From contig NZ_LAVL01000051.1 of assembly GCF_001083785.1 (NCBI RefSeq), forward strand, positions 1 through 51,050: a stretch of DNA of 51,050 nt, read 5' to 3'. The notes beneath the pieces are model-generated. The model was not told the origin of the DNA, searched no databases, and was given only the letters and a program-made list of their open reading frames with translations. Below are positions 1 to 8,267 of this stretch, piece after piece (positions within the stretch are counted from its first letter, which is position 1; each line of letters starts with the position of its first letter). The stretch comes from Nonomuraea sp. SBT364. GTDB lineage: Bacteria > Actinomycetota > Actinomycetes > Streptosporangiales > Streptosporangiaceae. A program made the position numbers and the translations under genes.

Positions 1-30
1 TCGGCAGGGCCCGATGTGTGTAAGAGACAG
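1..30. other. Residual Nextera (Tn5) sequencing adapter
   Basis: These 30 bases align without gaps to the 3' 30 bases of the Illumina Nextera read-1 adapter, with 26 identities (mismatches at 8, 10, 12 and 20). The last 18 match the Tn5 mosaic end at 17 positions. This is library-derived sequence left on a contig end, not chromosome. Any reading frame that begins here is artificial. Confidence 0.88.
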
Positions 31-74
31 ACCACGCACCGCCCCCGCCGCCCCATGCCTGGGGGTGCGGCTCG

Positions 75-163
75 TCAGAGGGGGGCCTCCACGCCTCGGA
101 GGTGCCGCCCTTCAGAGGACGGCAGGCCCCAGCCTTCGGAGGGGCGGCTCTTCGGTCGGGAGG
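75..163. repeat. Degenerate TCRGAGG-type G-rich repeats
   Basis: TCAGAGG or TCGGAGG cores occur at 75, 96, 112 and 136, with a TCGGGAGG variant at 156, spaced 16-24 nt. They are separated by C-rich spacers that often end in CTTC. The stretch between the adapter and the first gene is otherwise featureless. The same style of spaced GGAGG cores returns at 27862-27973, so it may be a dispersed intergenic repeat family. No function is known to me. Confidence 0.5.
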
Positions 164-246
164 CGTCCCCCGTGCCATGGGGTGAGGGGGCGCGCCCCCA
201 TGCCGTGGGTGCGGCGCTTGAGGCGGGGGGGTGGCAGGATGAGGGG

Positions 247-1431
247 GTGCGTCTTGTTGGGGCTGTGCCGGTCGGGTTACTCGCCGTCGCGCTGGTCGCG
301 TGCTCGGCCGGGGTGCCGGAGCGGGAGGTGCGGTCGCCGGCCGCGTCGGAGGCGGGCACGTCCGCCGGGACGCCGGCCGAACCGTCCGCGGCCGCGGAAG
401 GCAGGGTGCGGTTCACGCGGATCGCCGAGCTGGACCGGCCGGTGGCGTTCGCCGTGCGGAAGGGCGACGACCGGCTCTACGTCGCCGAGCAAGGCGGCAA
501 GCTGCGCACCACCGACGGCGCGACGATCGTCGACCTGTCGGGCGAGGTGAGCGACGGCAACGAGCAGGGCCTGCTCGGCGTGGCGTTCCACCCGACGGGC
601 CGCTGGCTCTACCTCGACTGGACCGACGCCGACGGCACCACGCACGTCACCGAGTGGGCCTACGACGGCAACGAGGCCACCGCCAGGCGTGACGTGCTCA
701 CGCAGAAGCAGCCGTACGCCAACCACAACGGCGGCCAGCTCGCCTTCGGCCCCGACGGCCACCTCTACATCGCCCTCGGCGACGGCGGCAGCGGCGGCGA
801 CCCGGAGGGCAACGGCCAGGACCTGAGCACCCTGCTCGGCAAGATCCTGCGCATCGACCCGCGCGGAACCCCGTATCGTCGCAAGCTCCTCAGCTCCGCA
901 TACAAGATCCCCGAGGACAACCCGTTCGCGGACCGGGCGGGCGCGCGGCCGGAGATCTGGGCGTACGGATTGCGCAACCCGTGGCGGTTCGGGTTCGACA
1001 GGGAGAGCGGCGATCTGTGGATCGGCGACGTCGGCCAGAACGCCTGGGAGGAGGTCGACCACCAGCCGGCCGGCTCCAAGGGGGGCGAGAACTACGGCTG
1101 GAACCTGCGCGAGGGCGAGCACCCGTTCGGCGCGGGCGGAAAGGCGCGCGACCTGGTCGACCCGGTGATCGCCTACCCGCTGGGCGAGGGCGGCAACTGC
1201 TCGGTGATCGCCGGCTACGTCTACCGGGGCACGAAGATCGACTGGCTGCGCGGGCGGTTCCTGTACGGCGACTTCTGCGCGGGCTGGGTCAAGGCGGCGC
1301 CGGCGGCCGAGCCCGCCCGAGGGGACGAGATCGGGCGAGTGGATCAGCTCTCGTCGTTCGGCCAGGGGCACGACGGCGAGCTCTACGCGCTCAGCCTGCA
1401 GGGCCCGGTCTACCGGATCGACCCTGCCTGA
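247..1431 (+). CDS. PQQ-dependent sugar dehydrogenase family lipoprotein
   Basis: A 394-residue soluble-glucose-dehydrogenase-like beta-propeller (GSDH/YliI family), which oxidises aldoses with pyrroloquinoline quinone. The start is GTG 247, 8 nt after GCAGGA. It gives a lipoprotein signal peptide with lipobox VALVAC, so the protein should sit on the outer face of the membrane. Family blocks visible are LLGVAFHP, NHNGGQLAFGPDGHLYIALG, then the GLRNPWRFGFD and IGDVGQNAWEEVD blades, and a C-terminal GHDGELYAL. The frame stays open upstream into the adapter, but that extension is low-complexity and lacks a signal peptide. It ends tail-to-tail with the next gene, overlapping it by 41 nt. No PQQ synthesis genes are in the window, so cofactor use is inferred from the family. 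Confidence 0.85.
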   Translation: MRLVGAVPVGLLAVALVACSAGVPEREVRSPAASEAGTSAGTPAEPSAAAEGRVRFTRIAELDRPVAFAVRKGDDRLYVAEQGGKLRTTDGATIVDLSGEVSDGNEQGLLGVAFHPTGRWLYLDWTDADGTTHVTEWAYDGNEATARRDVLTQKQPYANHNGGQLAFGPDGHLYIALGDGGSGGDPEGNGQDLSTLLGKILRIDPRGTPYRRKLLSSAYKIPEDNPFADRAGARPEIWAYGLRNPWRFGFDRESGDLWIGDVGQNAWEEVDHQPAGSKGGENYGWNLREGEHPFGAGGKARDLVDPVIAYPLGEGGNCSVIAGYVYRGTKIDWLRGRFLYGDFCAGWVKAAPAAEPARGDEIGRVDQLSSFGQGHDGELYALSLQGPVYRIDPA

Positions 1432-1717
1432 CCTGCTCGATCAGGTCTTCGACCTGCGCGTTCAGCTGGGCGCCGCGTGACCAGCCGGCGTAGTGGGTGA
1501 GGAAGACGACCACCTCGCGCAGCTCGCTCTCGCTCAGGTCGCCGGTGCGCAGGGCGGCGTCGAGCTGCTCGGCCACCTGGTCGTCGAGCCCCTGCCCGAC
1601 GAGCAGCCCGAGCAGGACGAGGCGGCGCTCCCTGACCGAGAGCGCGTCGCGCGACCACACTTCGGCGAAGGCGCGCTCCGCGGCCATGCCGTAGGAGTCG
1701 ACGGCCGGTTCTGTCAT
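1391..1717 (-). CDS. Carboxymuconolactone decarboxylase-like protein
   Basis: A small 108-residue all-helical protein resembling the CMD (gamma-carboxymuconolactone decarboxylase) family. The segment SVRERRLVLLGLLVGQG followed by LREVVVFLTHYAGWSRGAQLN matches the typical CMD helix pair and HxxxxGW signature. The CxxC pair of AhpD-type peroxidase members is absent, so a redox role is unlikely. The ATG at 1717 is preceded by CGGAGCC; a longer upstream extension in the frame is basic and not family-like. No other aromatic-catabolism gene lies nearby, so the substrate is unknown. The 3' end overlaps the sugar dehydrogenase gene antisense by 41 nt. Confidence 0.7.
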   Translation of the reverse strand: MTEPAVDSYGMAAERAFAEVWSRDALSVRERRLVLLGLLVGQGLDDQVAEQLDAALRTGDLSESELREVVVFLTHYAGWSRGAQLNAQVEDLIEQVRQGRSGRPGPAG

Positions 1718-1840
1718 GGCTGGCTCCGGTCGTGCGTGAGGAGAACCTCCATCTTCGGCTACTTCTCGCCGCACACCAATGGGGGCGCGCCAAAGCCACG
1801 GTTTCCTGTTGATCTGTAACAAGCGAGGCCGACGTACGGC

Positions 1841-1860
1841 CAAGATTTGGTCAAGATTTG
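1841..1860. promoter_or_regulatory. 11-nt-spaced direct repeat, possible operator
   Basis: CAAGATTTG occurs at 1841-1849 and again at 1852-1860, an 11-nt period that places both copies on one helix face. This is the geometry used by OmpR/PhoP-type response regulators. It lies between the divergent CMD-like gene and the lipoprotein/FtsH-like operon, just after a short inverted repeat (GGCCG-ACGTA-CGGCC, about 1827-1841). Confidence 0.35.
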
Positions 1861-1937
1861 TCACCGTGCACCGGGCTCACTCGATGCGAAAACGGGCACA
1901 ACAACGTCGGTGCCTCGTCATTGGAGGTAGGCCCCCG

Positions 1938-2615
1938 GTGAAGAAGAGACGGGCGTGGATCGCGCTGATCGCCGCGGTCCTGTTGCCGGTTGCGTGCGGG
2001 CAGCCGGAGTTCACCTACGTACGCGACAGGGACGGCACCACCTACTTCAAGGTGCCCGCCTCCTTCGCCAGGATCGACCCGGCCCCGCTGGAGACCGTGC
2101 TCAGCGGCGACCCGCCCGGCTCCGAGGCGGCCCGGCTGCGCGAGCAGCGGGTCTGGTCCGTCGCCTTCGACCGGTCGCGGGAGCCGGGCGTCGACCACCT
2201 GTTCGGCTCGCGGGACCCGTTCGTCTACGCCACCGTGCACCGGCTCACCGGCGAGCAGCGCGACACGGTGTCGCTGGACCGGCTGCGCGACTTCATCCTG
2301 CCGGTGACCGAGGAGTCGCGCGGCGCGTACCTGGGCCGGGTGCTGCGGTCGGGCAGGCCGCCGGTGCTCAGCGGGTTCGAGCGGCTCAGCGACGAGCCCA
2401 TCCGGCTCGACGGCGGCGCCCGGGGCGTACGGGTCCGCTACAGCTACCGGATCGGCGCCACCCACCAGACGTTCGACCAGACCGCCATCCTCGACGGCTC
2501 GGGCGCCACCGTCTCCGTCATGCTCATCGCCTGCCGGCCGACCTGCTACCTGGAGCGCAGGGCGGAGTTCGACGAGATCGCGAATTCGTTCAAGCTGCTC
2601 CGGCTGCCCGGATGA
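1938..2615 (+). CDS. Putative lipoprotein, coupled to FtsH-like protease
   Basis: A 225-residue exported protein of unknown function. The GTG at 1938 follows a strong GGAGG (1923-1927). The N-terminus is KKRR, then a hydrophobic stretch ending LLPVAC, a lipobox with the acylated Cys at residue 20. The mature part has no domain I recognise. It resembles the surface-exposed alpha/beta lipoproteins common in actinomycetes, and carries a CRPTCYLERR segment with two cysteines near the C-terminus. Its stop overlaps a possible ATG of the FtsH-like gene, so the two are probably co-transcribed, and it may be a substrate or adaptor of that protease (inference). Confidence 0.75.
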   Translation: MKKRRAWIALIAAVLLPVACGQPEFTYVRDRDGTTYFKVPASFARIDPAPLETVLSGDPPGSEAARLREQRVWSVAFDRSREPGVDHLFGSRDPFVYATVHRLTGEQRDTVSLDRLRDFILPVTEESRGAYLGRVLRSGRPPVLSGFERLSDEPIRLDGGARGVRVRYSYRIGATHQTFDQTAILDGSGATVSVMLIACRPTCYLERRAEFDEIANSFKLLRLPG

Positions 2616-2626
2616 GGGAGCACCGC

Positions 2627-5497
2627 GTGAAGAGCACACTCCACGAAGGGCTGCGCGCACCCGGCAGCGGGCCCGCCGTCCCCGGCTTCGCCACCCGCCC
2701 GCGGGCGCGGTTCTGGGACAGGGGCAAGTTCCTCACCGGCCTGGCCGTCGCCTACCTCGTCCTCACGTGGAAGGTGATGGCCGACTTCCCGGGCATCGTG
2801 CCCTACTCCGACGCGATGCTGGTGATCGCGCGGGACCATCAGTGGATCTTCTGGCTGCTCGGCGCGGAGGCCGTCCGGCAGGGGCACTTCCTGGTGAGCG
2901 AGGTATCGCCCGGCTACCACCGGTTCTGGAGCGGGCGGGTCTTCGGCGGGTTCGAGCGATGGTCGCACCGGCGCTTCGGCGACTGGGCCAGGTTCCGGCT
3001 GGCCCGGCTGGCCAAGGCCGCGTTCTGGATCACGCTGGCCGGGCTCGTGCTCGGCGCGGTGCTCGGCACCAGCCCGTTCCTGGCGGTGTTCCGGGCGCCC
3101 GCGCTGGTCCTCGCCGCGCTGCCGTCCGTCGCGCAGGTCGCCGTCGGGCTCCTCGCGCTCGTCCTCCCGGTCGCGGGCCTGCTCTGGGCGCTGTCCAGGG
3201 GCGGGGTGGAGACGTACTTCCCCGACGACATCAGCACCCGCTTCGCCGACGTGTGGGGGCAGGACCACGTGGTCGAGCGGGTCCGCGAGAACGTCGTCCT
3301 CCTGGAACGGCCCGGCGAGATCGAGGAGCGCGGCGGCTACGTGCCCGGCGGGCTGCTGCTGTGGGGGCCACCGGGCACCGGCAAGTCGCTCATGGCCGAG
3401 GCCGTGGCGGGGGAGACCGGCAAACCGTACGTGTACGTCGATCCTGGCGCGTTCGCGAACCTGTTCATGGGCGTCGGCGTCCTCAAGGTCAAGACGCTCT
3501 TCAGGAGGCTGCGCAAGCTCGCCCTCCGCTACGGCGGGGTGATCGTCTTCTTCGACGGGGCCGACTCGCTCGGCAGGCGCGGCCGTCCCGTCCGGCAGGG
3601 CCCGCCCGGGAGCGGCTTCTCCGCCTGTCACGGCATGACGTACCTGTCGGAGGAGAGCCGGATGGCCCTGGCCTTCCGCGACCCCGGCCACGGCAACCGG
3701 TTCTTCACGGGGGGCGGCGGCACCGGCAACGGCGACGCCGGCACCCTGCAGGCGCTGCTCGCGGAGCTGTCAGCGCTGAAGAAGCCGCGCGGGCTCTTCA
3801 ACCGGCTGGTCCGGCGGACGCTCGGGATGCGGCCCAAGCCGCCGCCCCGCTACCGCGTCCTCGTCATGATGGCCACCAACCGGCCGGACGCCCTCGACGA
3901 GGCGCTGCTGCGGCCCGGCCGCATCGACCGCGTCTACAAGGTCGGCCATCCGTCCAAGGCCGGGCGGGTGCGCACCTACCAGGGCTATTTCGCCAAGGTC
4001 GCGCACCGGCTCACCGCCGAGCAGATCGACAGGCTCGCCACCATCACCCCGTACGCGACCGGCGCCACCATCAAGGACCTGGTCAACGAGTCGCTCATCA
4101 CCGCCGTCCGCGACGGGCGCGATGTCATCACCTGGCCGGACGTGCTGCGCGCCAAACGGCTCAAGCAGCTCGGGCCGCCCGAGGACGTCGAGTACCTCGA
4201 GCGCGAGCGGCACGCCGTGGCCGTGCACGAGGCCTGCCACGCGGTCGTCGCGTACGTGACCCGCTTCCACCTGGAGATCGACGTCGCCACCATCGAGAAG
4301 GGCGCCGACCACCTGGGCCTGGTGGCCTCCATCAGGCCCGACGACCAGTTCACCCGGTGGAAGTCCGAGTACGAGGCGGACATCATGGTCTCGCTCGCGT
4401 CGCTGGCCGGGGAGCGGATGTTCTTCGGCGAGGACAACTCCTCCGGCGTCTCCGGCGACCTCCACTCGGCGACGTTCCTGACGGCGCTCATGGAGTCGTA
4501 CTGGGGGATGGGCTCCGGCGTCACCTCGCTGCCGGCGCTGCAGGAGCTGGAGATCACCGGGGGCAGGGGCGCACGCCGGCGCTCGCCGCGCCGCGAGCCC
4601 GGCCCGGACCCCGGCGTGCTGGGGGAGCGGATCGAGGACAACCTGGCGCGGCTGCTGGAGAAGACCGAGCGGCTGCTGGAGGAGCGCCGCAGGGACGTCC
4701 TGTGCCTGGCCCACGCGCTGGAGACGCACCGCACGCTCAACGGGGAGGACGTGGTGGCGATCATCGAGCGGGCCCGCGGGCCGCTGGTCGACGGCACCGT
4801 CTACGCCGGCGACGACTTCTACCGGGAACTGGAGGACTACCACCGCGACGCGGTCCGGGCCCACCGGGAGCACAGCCGCATCGAACGCGACCTGCCGGTC
4901 CCGGACGACGCCGCCCCGCCCGCGCGGAGCGCTCCGCAGGAGGAGCCCGCCCCACCGCACGAGGTGGCGGGGCCCATGGTGATCATCCCGGCGCAGGCCC
5001 AGGCCCAGGCCCAGGCCCAGGCGCAGGTGCCGGTGCCGGTGCAGGCGGACGTGGCGCGGCCGGAGTTCGTGCCGTGGGCGGGCGAACCGGCGGCCGTGTT
5101 CGAGGGCGCGGTCGCCGCGAACGGCCGTCCGCGCGGTGAGGCGGCGCGGCGGCGCTGGTGGATGGCCGGCGGCAGCGTGCTCGCCCTGGTGGTGCTCGCG
5201 CTCATCAGCGGGCTGGCCGTCAGCGGCGCGCTGGCGGGCACCGGCGACCCGGAGCCCGGCGGCGGGATCGCCTCGCCGGGGCTGCTGGCGGTGCTGTTCG
5301 TGGTCGTGGTCGCGGTGATCGTGGGCACCGGGCTGGCGGCGGTCGCGGTCAAGAGCCTGCGTGCCGCCCAGGCCAAGGCCGAGCACGAACGCGACCAGGC
5401 GCACGCCAGGGCCCAGCTCCTGGCGGCCGCCCTGGACCCCGACACCGCCATGCGGCTGCTGGGCTACGACGGCCACGCCAGGCGGGAAGGGGCCTGA
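2627..5497 (+). CDS. Divergent FtsH-like membrane AAA metalloprotease
   Basis: A 956-residue membrane protein combining an AAA ATPase with an M41-type zinc peptidase. In order: two or three N-terminal membrane segments (about residues 35-190), Walker A GPPGTGKS (247-254), pore-loop-like FMGVG, Walker B VIVFFDG (about 305-311), sensor-1 ATNRPD, arginine-finger RPGRIDR, then HEACH (534-538) as the zinc site with a later SGD segment as probable third ligand. The usual Walker B glutamate is glycine (DG instead of DE). After the protease there is an Ala-Gln repeat, then two extra membrane helices and a charged tail, which ordinary FtsH lacks. GTG 2627 has GAGGGAG at good spacing; ATG 2612, overlapping the upstream stop, is the alternative. 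It is probably a paralogue, not the housekeeping ftsH. Confidence 0.82.
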   Translation: MKSTLHEGLRAPGSGPAVPGFATRPRARFWDRGKFLTGLAVAYLVLTWKVMADFPGIVPYSDAMLVIARDHQWIFWLLGAEAVRQGHFLVSEVSPGYHRFWSGRVFGGFERWSHRRFGDWARFRLARLAKAAFWITLAGLVLGAVLGTSPFLAVFRAPALVLAALPSVAQVAVGLLALVLPVAGLLWALSRGGVETYFPDDISTRFADVWGQDHVVERVRENVVLLERPGEIEERGGYVPGGLLLWGPPGTGKSLMAEAVAGETGKPYVYVDPGAFANLFMGVGVLKVKTLFRRLRKLALRYGGVIVFFDGADSLGRRGRPVRQGPPGSGFSACHGMTYLSEESRMALAFRDPGHGNRFFTGGGGTGNGDAGTLQALLAELSALKKPRGLFNRLVRRTLGMRPKPPPRYRVLVMMATNRPDALDEALLRPGRIDRVYKVGHPSKAGRVRTYQGYFAKVAHRLTAEQIDRLATITPYATGATIKDLVNESLITAVRDGRDVITWPDVLRAKRLKQLGPPEDVEYLERERHAVAVHEACHAVVAYVTRFHLEIDVATIEKGADHLGLVASIRPDDQFTRWKSEYEADIMVSLASLAGERMFFGEDNSSGVSGDLHSATFLTALMESYWGMGSGVTSLPALQELEITGGRGARRRSPRREPGPDPGVLGERIEDNLARLLEKTERLLEERRRDVLCLAHALETHRTLNGEDVVAIIERARGPLVDGTVYAGDDFYRELEDYHRDAVRAHREHSRIERDLPVPDDAAPPARSAPQEEPAPPHEVAGPMVIIPAQAQAQAQAQAQVPVPVQADVARPEFVPWAGEPAAVFEGAVAANGRPRGEAARRRWWMAGGSVLALVVLALISGLAVSGALAGTGDPEPGGGIASPGLLAVLFVVVVAVIVGTGLAAVAVKSLRAAQAKAEHERDQAHARAQLLAAALDPDTAMRLLGYDGHARREGA
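4991..5026 (+). repeat. 6-bp tandem repeat encoding Ala-Gln dipeptides
   Basis: Six consecutive GCN-CAG units encode AQAQAQAQAQAQ in the linker between the protease domain and the C-terminal membrane helices of the FtsH-like protein, followed by a PVPV stretch. It is a likely slippage-prone, length-variable hinge. Confidence 0.8.
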
Positions 5498-5521
5498 TCC
5501 GGCGAAGGAGGGACGACCGGC

Positions 5522-5559
5522 TTAACACGCCGTTCACATTCGGGCAAAAAGGTGGAAAC
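5522..5559 (+). promoter_or_regulatory. Possible GlnR-type box upstream of glnII
   Basis: Four 5-mers lie at exact 11-nt steps: TTAAC (5522), TTCAC (5533), GCAAA (5544) and GAAAC (5555). The actinobacterial GlnR consensus alternates GTNAC and GAAAC with 6-nt gaps; this match is partial, but the position 52-90 nt before a glutamine synthetase gene fits nitrogen control. Confidence 0.45.
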
Positions 5560-5610
5560 GGCTGTCCTTAAGACTCGGCGTGGCTGAGAGAAACCCTGAA
5601 AGGATCGCCG

Positions 5611-6630
5611 GTGAGCTACAAGGCTGAGTACATCTGGATCGACGGCACCGAGCCCACGGCTCTGATGCGCTCCAAGACCAAGATCCTGGCCGACGGGGCA
5701 GAGCCGCCGGTGTGGGGTTTCGACGGCTCCAGCACCAACCAGGCCGAGGGCCACTCGTCGGACCGCGTGCTCCGCCCCGTGTTCACCTGCCCGGACCCGA
5801 TCCGCGGTGGCGAGCACGTGCTGGTCCTGTGCGAGGTCGAGGAGATCGACGGCGCCGCGCACAAGAGCAACACCCGCGCGCTGCTGCGCCCGATCGCCGA
5901 GCGTTACGCGGACCAGGAGTCCTGGTTCGGCATCGAGCAGGAGTACACGTTCTTCAAGGGCAGCCGCCCGCTCGGCTTCCCCGAGGGCGGTTTCCCGGCT
6001 CCGCAGGGCCACTACTACTGCGGTGTGGGCGCCGAGGCCGTGTTCGGCCGCGAGATCGTCGAGCTGCACCTCGACCGCTGCCTGGACGCCGGTCTGGCCA
6101 TCTCCGGCATCAACGCCGAGGTCATGCCCGGCCAGTGGGAGTTCCAGGTAGGCCCGGCGGGTCCCGTCGAGGTCGCCGACCACCTGTGGATCGCCCGCTG
6201 GCTGCTCTACCGCACCGCCGAGGAGTTCGGCGTGGAGGCCACGCTCGACGCCAAGCCCGCCCGCGGCGACTGGAACGGCGCCGGCGCGCACACCAACTTC
6301 TCCACCAAGGCCATGCGTGAGGGCTACGACGCCATCATCACCGCCTGCGAGGCGCTCGGCGAGGGCGACAAGCCCATGGAGCACGTCTCCCAGTACGGCG
6401 CCGACATCGAGAGCCGCCTGACCGGCGCCCACGAGACGGCCCCGTGGAACAAGTACTCCTACGGCGTCTCCGACCGCGGCGCCTCGGTCCGCATCCCGTG
6501 GCAGGTCGAGGTGGACAAGAAGGGCTACATCGAGGACCGCCGCCCCAACGCCAACATCGACCCGTACGTGGTCACCCGCCTGCTGGTGAACACCTGCTGC
6601 GCCGCCCTGGAGAAGGCCGGCCAGGTCTGA
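5611..6630 (+). CDS. glnII: Glutamine synthetase type II
   Basis: A 339-residue eukaryotic-type glutamine synthetase (GSII), making glutamine from glutamate, ammonia and ATP in the cytoplasm. Family blocks: WGFDGSSTNQAEG near the start, WFGIEQEYTFF, the ATP/metal segment INAEVMPGQWEFQVGP, GDWNGAGAHTNFSTKAMR, and RGASVRIPW with RRPNANIDPYVV near the C-terminus. The length equals that of Streptomyces GlnII and is far shorter than GSI (about 470), and there is no adenylylation loop. The GTG start follows AAAGGA by 6 nt. A GlnR-like site lies upstream, and a perfect hairpin follows the stop. In streptomycetes this enzyme is the secondary, heat-labile GS beside GlnA. Confidence 0.95.
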   Translation: MSYKAEYIWIDGTEPTALMRSKTKILADGAEPPVWGFDGSSTNQAEGHSSDRVLRPVFTCPDPIRGGEHVLVLCEVEEIDGAAHKSNTRALLRPIAERYADQESWFGIEQEYTFFKGSRPLGFPEGGFPAPQGHYYCGVGAEAVFGREIVELHLDRCLDAGLAISGINAEVMPGQWEFQVGPAGPVEVADHLWIARWLLYRTAEEFGVEATLDAKPARGDWNGAGAHTNFSTKAMREGYDAIITACEALGEGDKPMEHVSQYGADIESRLTGAHETAPWNKYSYGVSDRGASVRIPWQVEVDKKGYIEDRRPNANIDPYVVTRLLVNTCCAALEKAGQV

Positions 6631-6641
6631 CGGCCGTTCGC

Positions 6642-6673
6642 ACGACGGGACGCGGGCATCCGCGTCCCGTCGT
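6642..6673. terminator. Bidirectional hairpin terminator
   Basis: A perfect 14-bp stem (6642-6655 pairing with 6660-6673) around a GCAT loop, between the convergent glnII and aldehyde dehydrogenase genes. It has no T-tract, as is usual for high-GC actinomycetes. Confidence 0.85.
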
Positions 6674-6697
6674 CGTTGCGGCACCCGGGGCGCCGGA

Positions 6698-8233
6698 CTA
6701 GAGCCGGAAGTCCCTGTCCGGAGTGATGTCGGCGACGTCCATCTGGGCCTTCTGCAGCCGCCCGGAGTGGTCCCAGTTCATCGCCTGCCAGCGGGTGAAC
6801 TGGTCGAGCACCCACATCCCGGACTGCCGGCTGCCGTTGCCCGACTTGCCGTTGCCGCCGAACGGCAGGTGCGCCTCGGCCCCCGAGGTGGAGTTGTTGA
6901 CGCTGACCATGCCCGCCGAGACGCCCTCGCGGAAGCGGAAGGCGTGCTTGGCGTCGGTGGTGTAGATGGAGCTGGACAGGCCGTAGCCGGGCAGGTTGGC
7001 CAGCTCGACCGCCTCCTCCAGCGTGGCGAACGCGGTGACGCCGACGATCGGCCCGAACGTCTCCTCCAGGAACAGCCGGTCGTCCGGCCGCACGCCGTCG
7101 ACCACGACCGGGTGGTAGTAGAGGCCGCCCTCGCCGGTGAAGTCCCGGTGCGGGCTGCCGGCGGTGATGCGGCCGGTGGCGCCGGTGACGACCCGGTGGT
7201 GGGGCTCGATCCAGGTCAGGTACTGCTCGTAGCGGTCGGCGAACTTGCGGTCCAGCAGCGGCCCGGCCAGCACGTCCTGCTCGGGGTCGCCGATCCTGGC
7301 CTCCCGTACGGCCCGGGCGAAGCGGTCGGTGAACTCGCGGTGGATCGACTCGTGCGCGATGACCGTGCCCAGGCTGGTGCACCGCTGACCGGCCGTGCCG
7401 AAGCCGGAGAACAGCGCGCCCTCCACCGCCAGGTCCAGGTCGGCGTCCGGCATGACGACCATCGGGTTCTTGCCGCCGAGTTCCAGGCAGGCCGACTGCA
7501 GGTGCCGCCCGGTCAGCTCGCCGATCTTCCTGCCGACCTCGCTGGAGCCGGTGAAGCCGACCTTGTGCACGTCGCCGGCGTCCAGCGCCCGCTCCAGCCC
7601 GAGGAACGTCTGCTCACCATCGGCGAAGACGATGTTCAGCACGCCGTCGGGCAGCCCCGCCGCCGCGAACAGCCGGTAGAGCGCGTGCGCCGAGGCGGCC
7701 GCGTACTCGGCGGGCTTCCACACCACCGCGTTGCCGCACAACAGGGCGGGCACCAGATACCAGGACGGAACGGCCACCGGGAAGTTGCCCGCCGTGATCA
7801 CCGCCGCCACGCCGACCGGGTTGCGGAAGGTGAACAGGTTCTTGTCCGGCATCTCCGACGGCACGGTCTGCCCGTAGAGCCTGCGGCCCTCGCCCAGGAA
7901 GAAGTCGCACGTGTCGACGATCTCCCGCACCTCGCCCAGTGCCTCACTGTACGGCTTGCCGATCTCCCGGGTGACCAGCCGGGCCAGGGTCTCGGTGTTG
8001 GCCTCGACCAGCCGGCCGATGGAGGCGATCACCCGCCCCCGGACCGGGGCGGGGACCTTGGCCCACTCCCGCTGCGCCTGCCTGGCCGTCGCCGCGGCGG
8101 CGGCGAAGGTCTCGGCGTCGGCCAGCCCCACCTCGGCGACGACCTCGGCGGTGCGGGCGGGGTTCGTGGATGCGTACGTCTCGATCGCGGCGGCGTCCTT
8201 GCCTCCGACGACGGAGGAAATCTTGCGGCTCAC
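6698..8233 (-). CDS. NAD(P)-dependent aldehyde dehydrogenase
   Basis: A complete 511-residue ALDH-superfamily enzyme oxidising an aldehyde to the acid. Visible motifs are ITAGNFPVAVPSW and WKPAEY for cofactor binding, FTGSSEVGRKI, the catalytic glutamate block ELGGKNPMVV, the nucleophilic cysteine in GTAGQRCTS, and EETFGPIVG. GTG 8233 has AGGAGGG 5 nt upstream; the frame stays open into the ABC-F gene but that extension is not ALDH-like. The gene is just downstream of the ABC-F gene (34 nt) and may be co-transcribed with it. The substrate cannot be told from sequence; amino-acid-derived semialdehydes are plausible beside glnII but unproven. Confidence 0.9.
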   Translation of the reverse strand: MSRKISSVVGGKDAAAIETYASTNPARTAEVVAEVGLADAETFAAAAATARQAQREWAKVPAPVRGRVIASIGRLVEANTETLARLVTREIGKPYSEALGEVREIVDTCDFFLGEGRRLYGQTVPSEMPDKNLFTFRNPVGVAAVITAGNFPVAVPSWYLVPALLCGNAVVWKPAEYAAASAHALYRLFAAAGLPDGVLNIVFADGEQTFLGLERALDAGDVHKVGFTGSSEVGRKIGELTGRHLQSACLELGGKNPMVVMPDADLDLAVEGALFSGFGTAGQRCTSLGTVIAHESIHREFTDRFARAVREARIGDPEQDVLAGPLLDRKFADRYEQYLTWIEPHHRVVTGATGRITAGSPHRDFTGEGGLYYHPVVVDGVRPDDRLFLEETFGPIVGVTAFATLEEAVELANLPGYGLSSSIYTTDAKHAFRFREGVSAGMVSVNNSTSGAEAHLPFGGNGKSGNGSRQSGMWVLDQFTRWQAMNWDHSGRLQKAQMDVADITPDRDFRL

Positions 8234-8267
8234 AGGTGCCCTCCTCACAGGTTCTCCGGACACACAA

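Noticed and set aside
16..246. N-terminal extension of the sugar dehydrogenase to the window start
   Set aside because: The first codons lie in adapter sequence, the extension is repeat-derived, and GTG 247 gives a proper lipoprotein signal with a ribosome-binding site.
2546..3691. 381-codon minus-strand frame under the FtsH-like gene
   Set aside because: Antisense to clear AAA/protease motifs; low-complexity translation without domains or ribosome-binding site.
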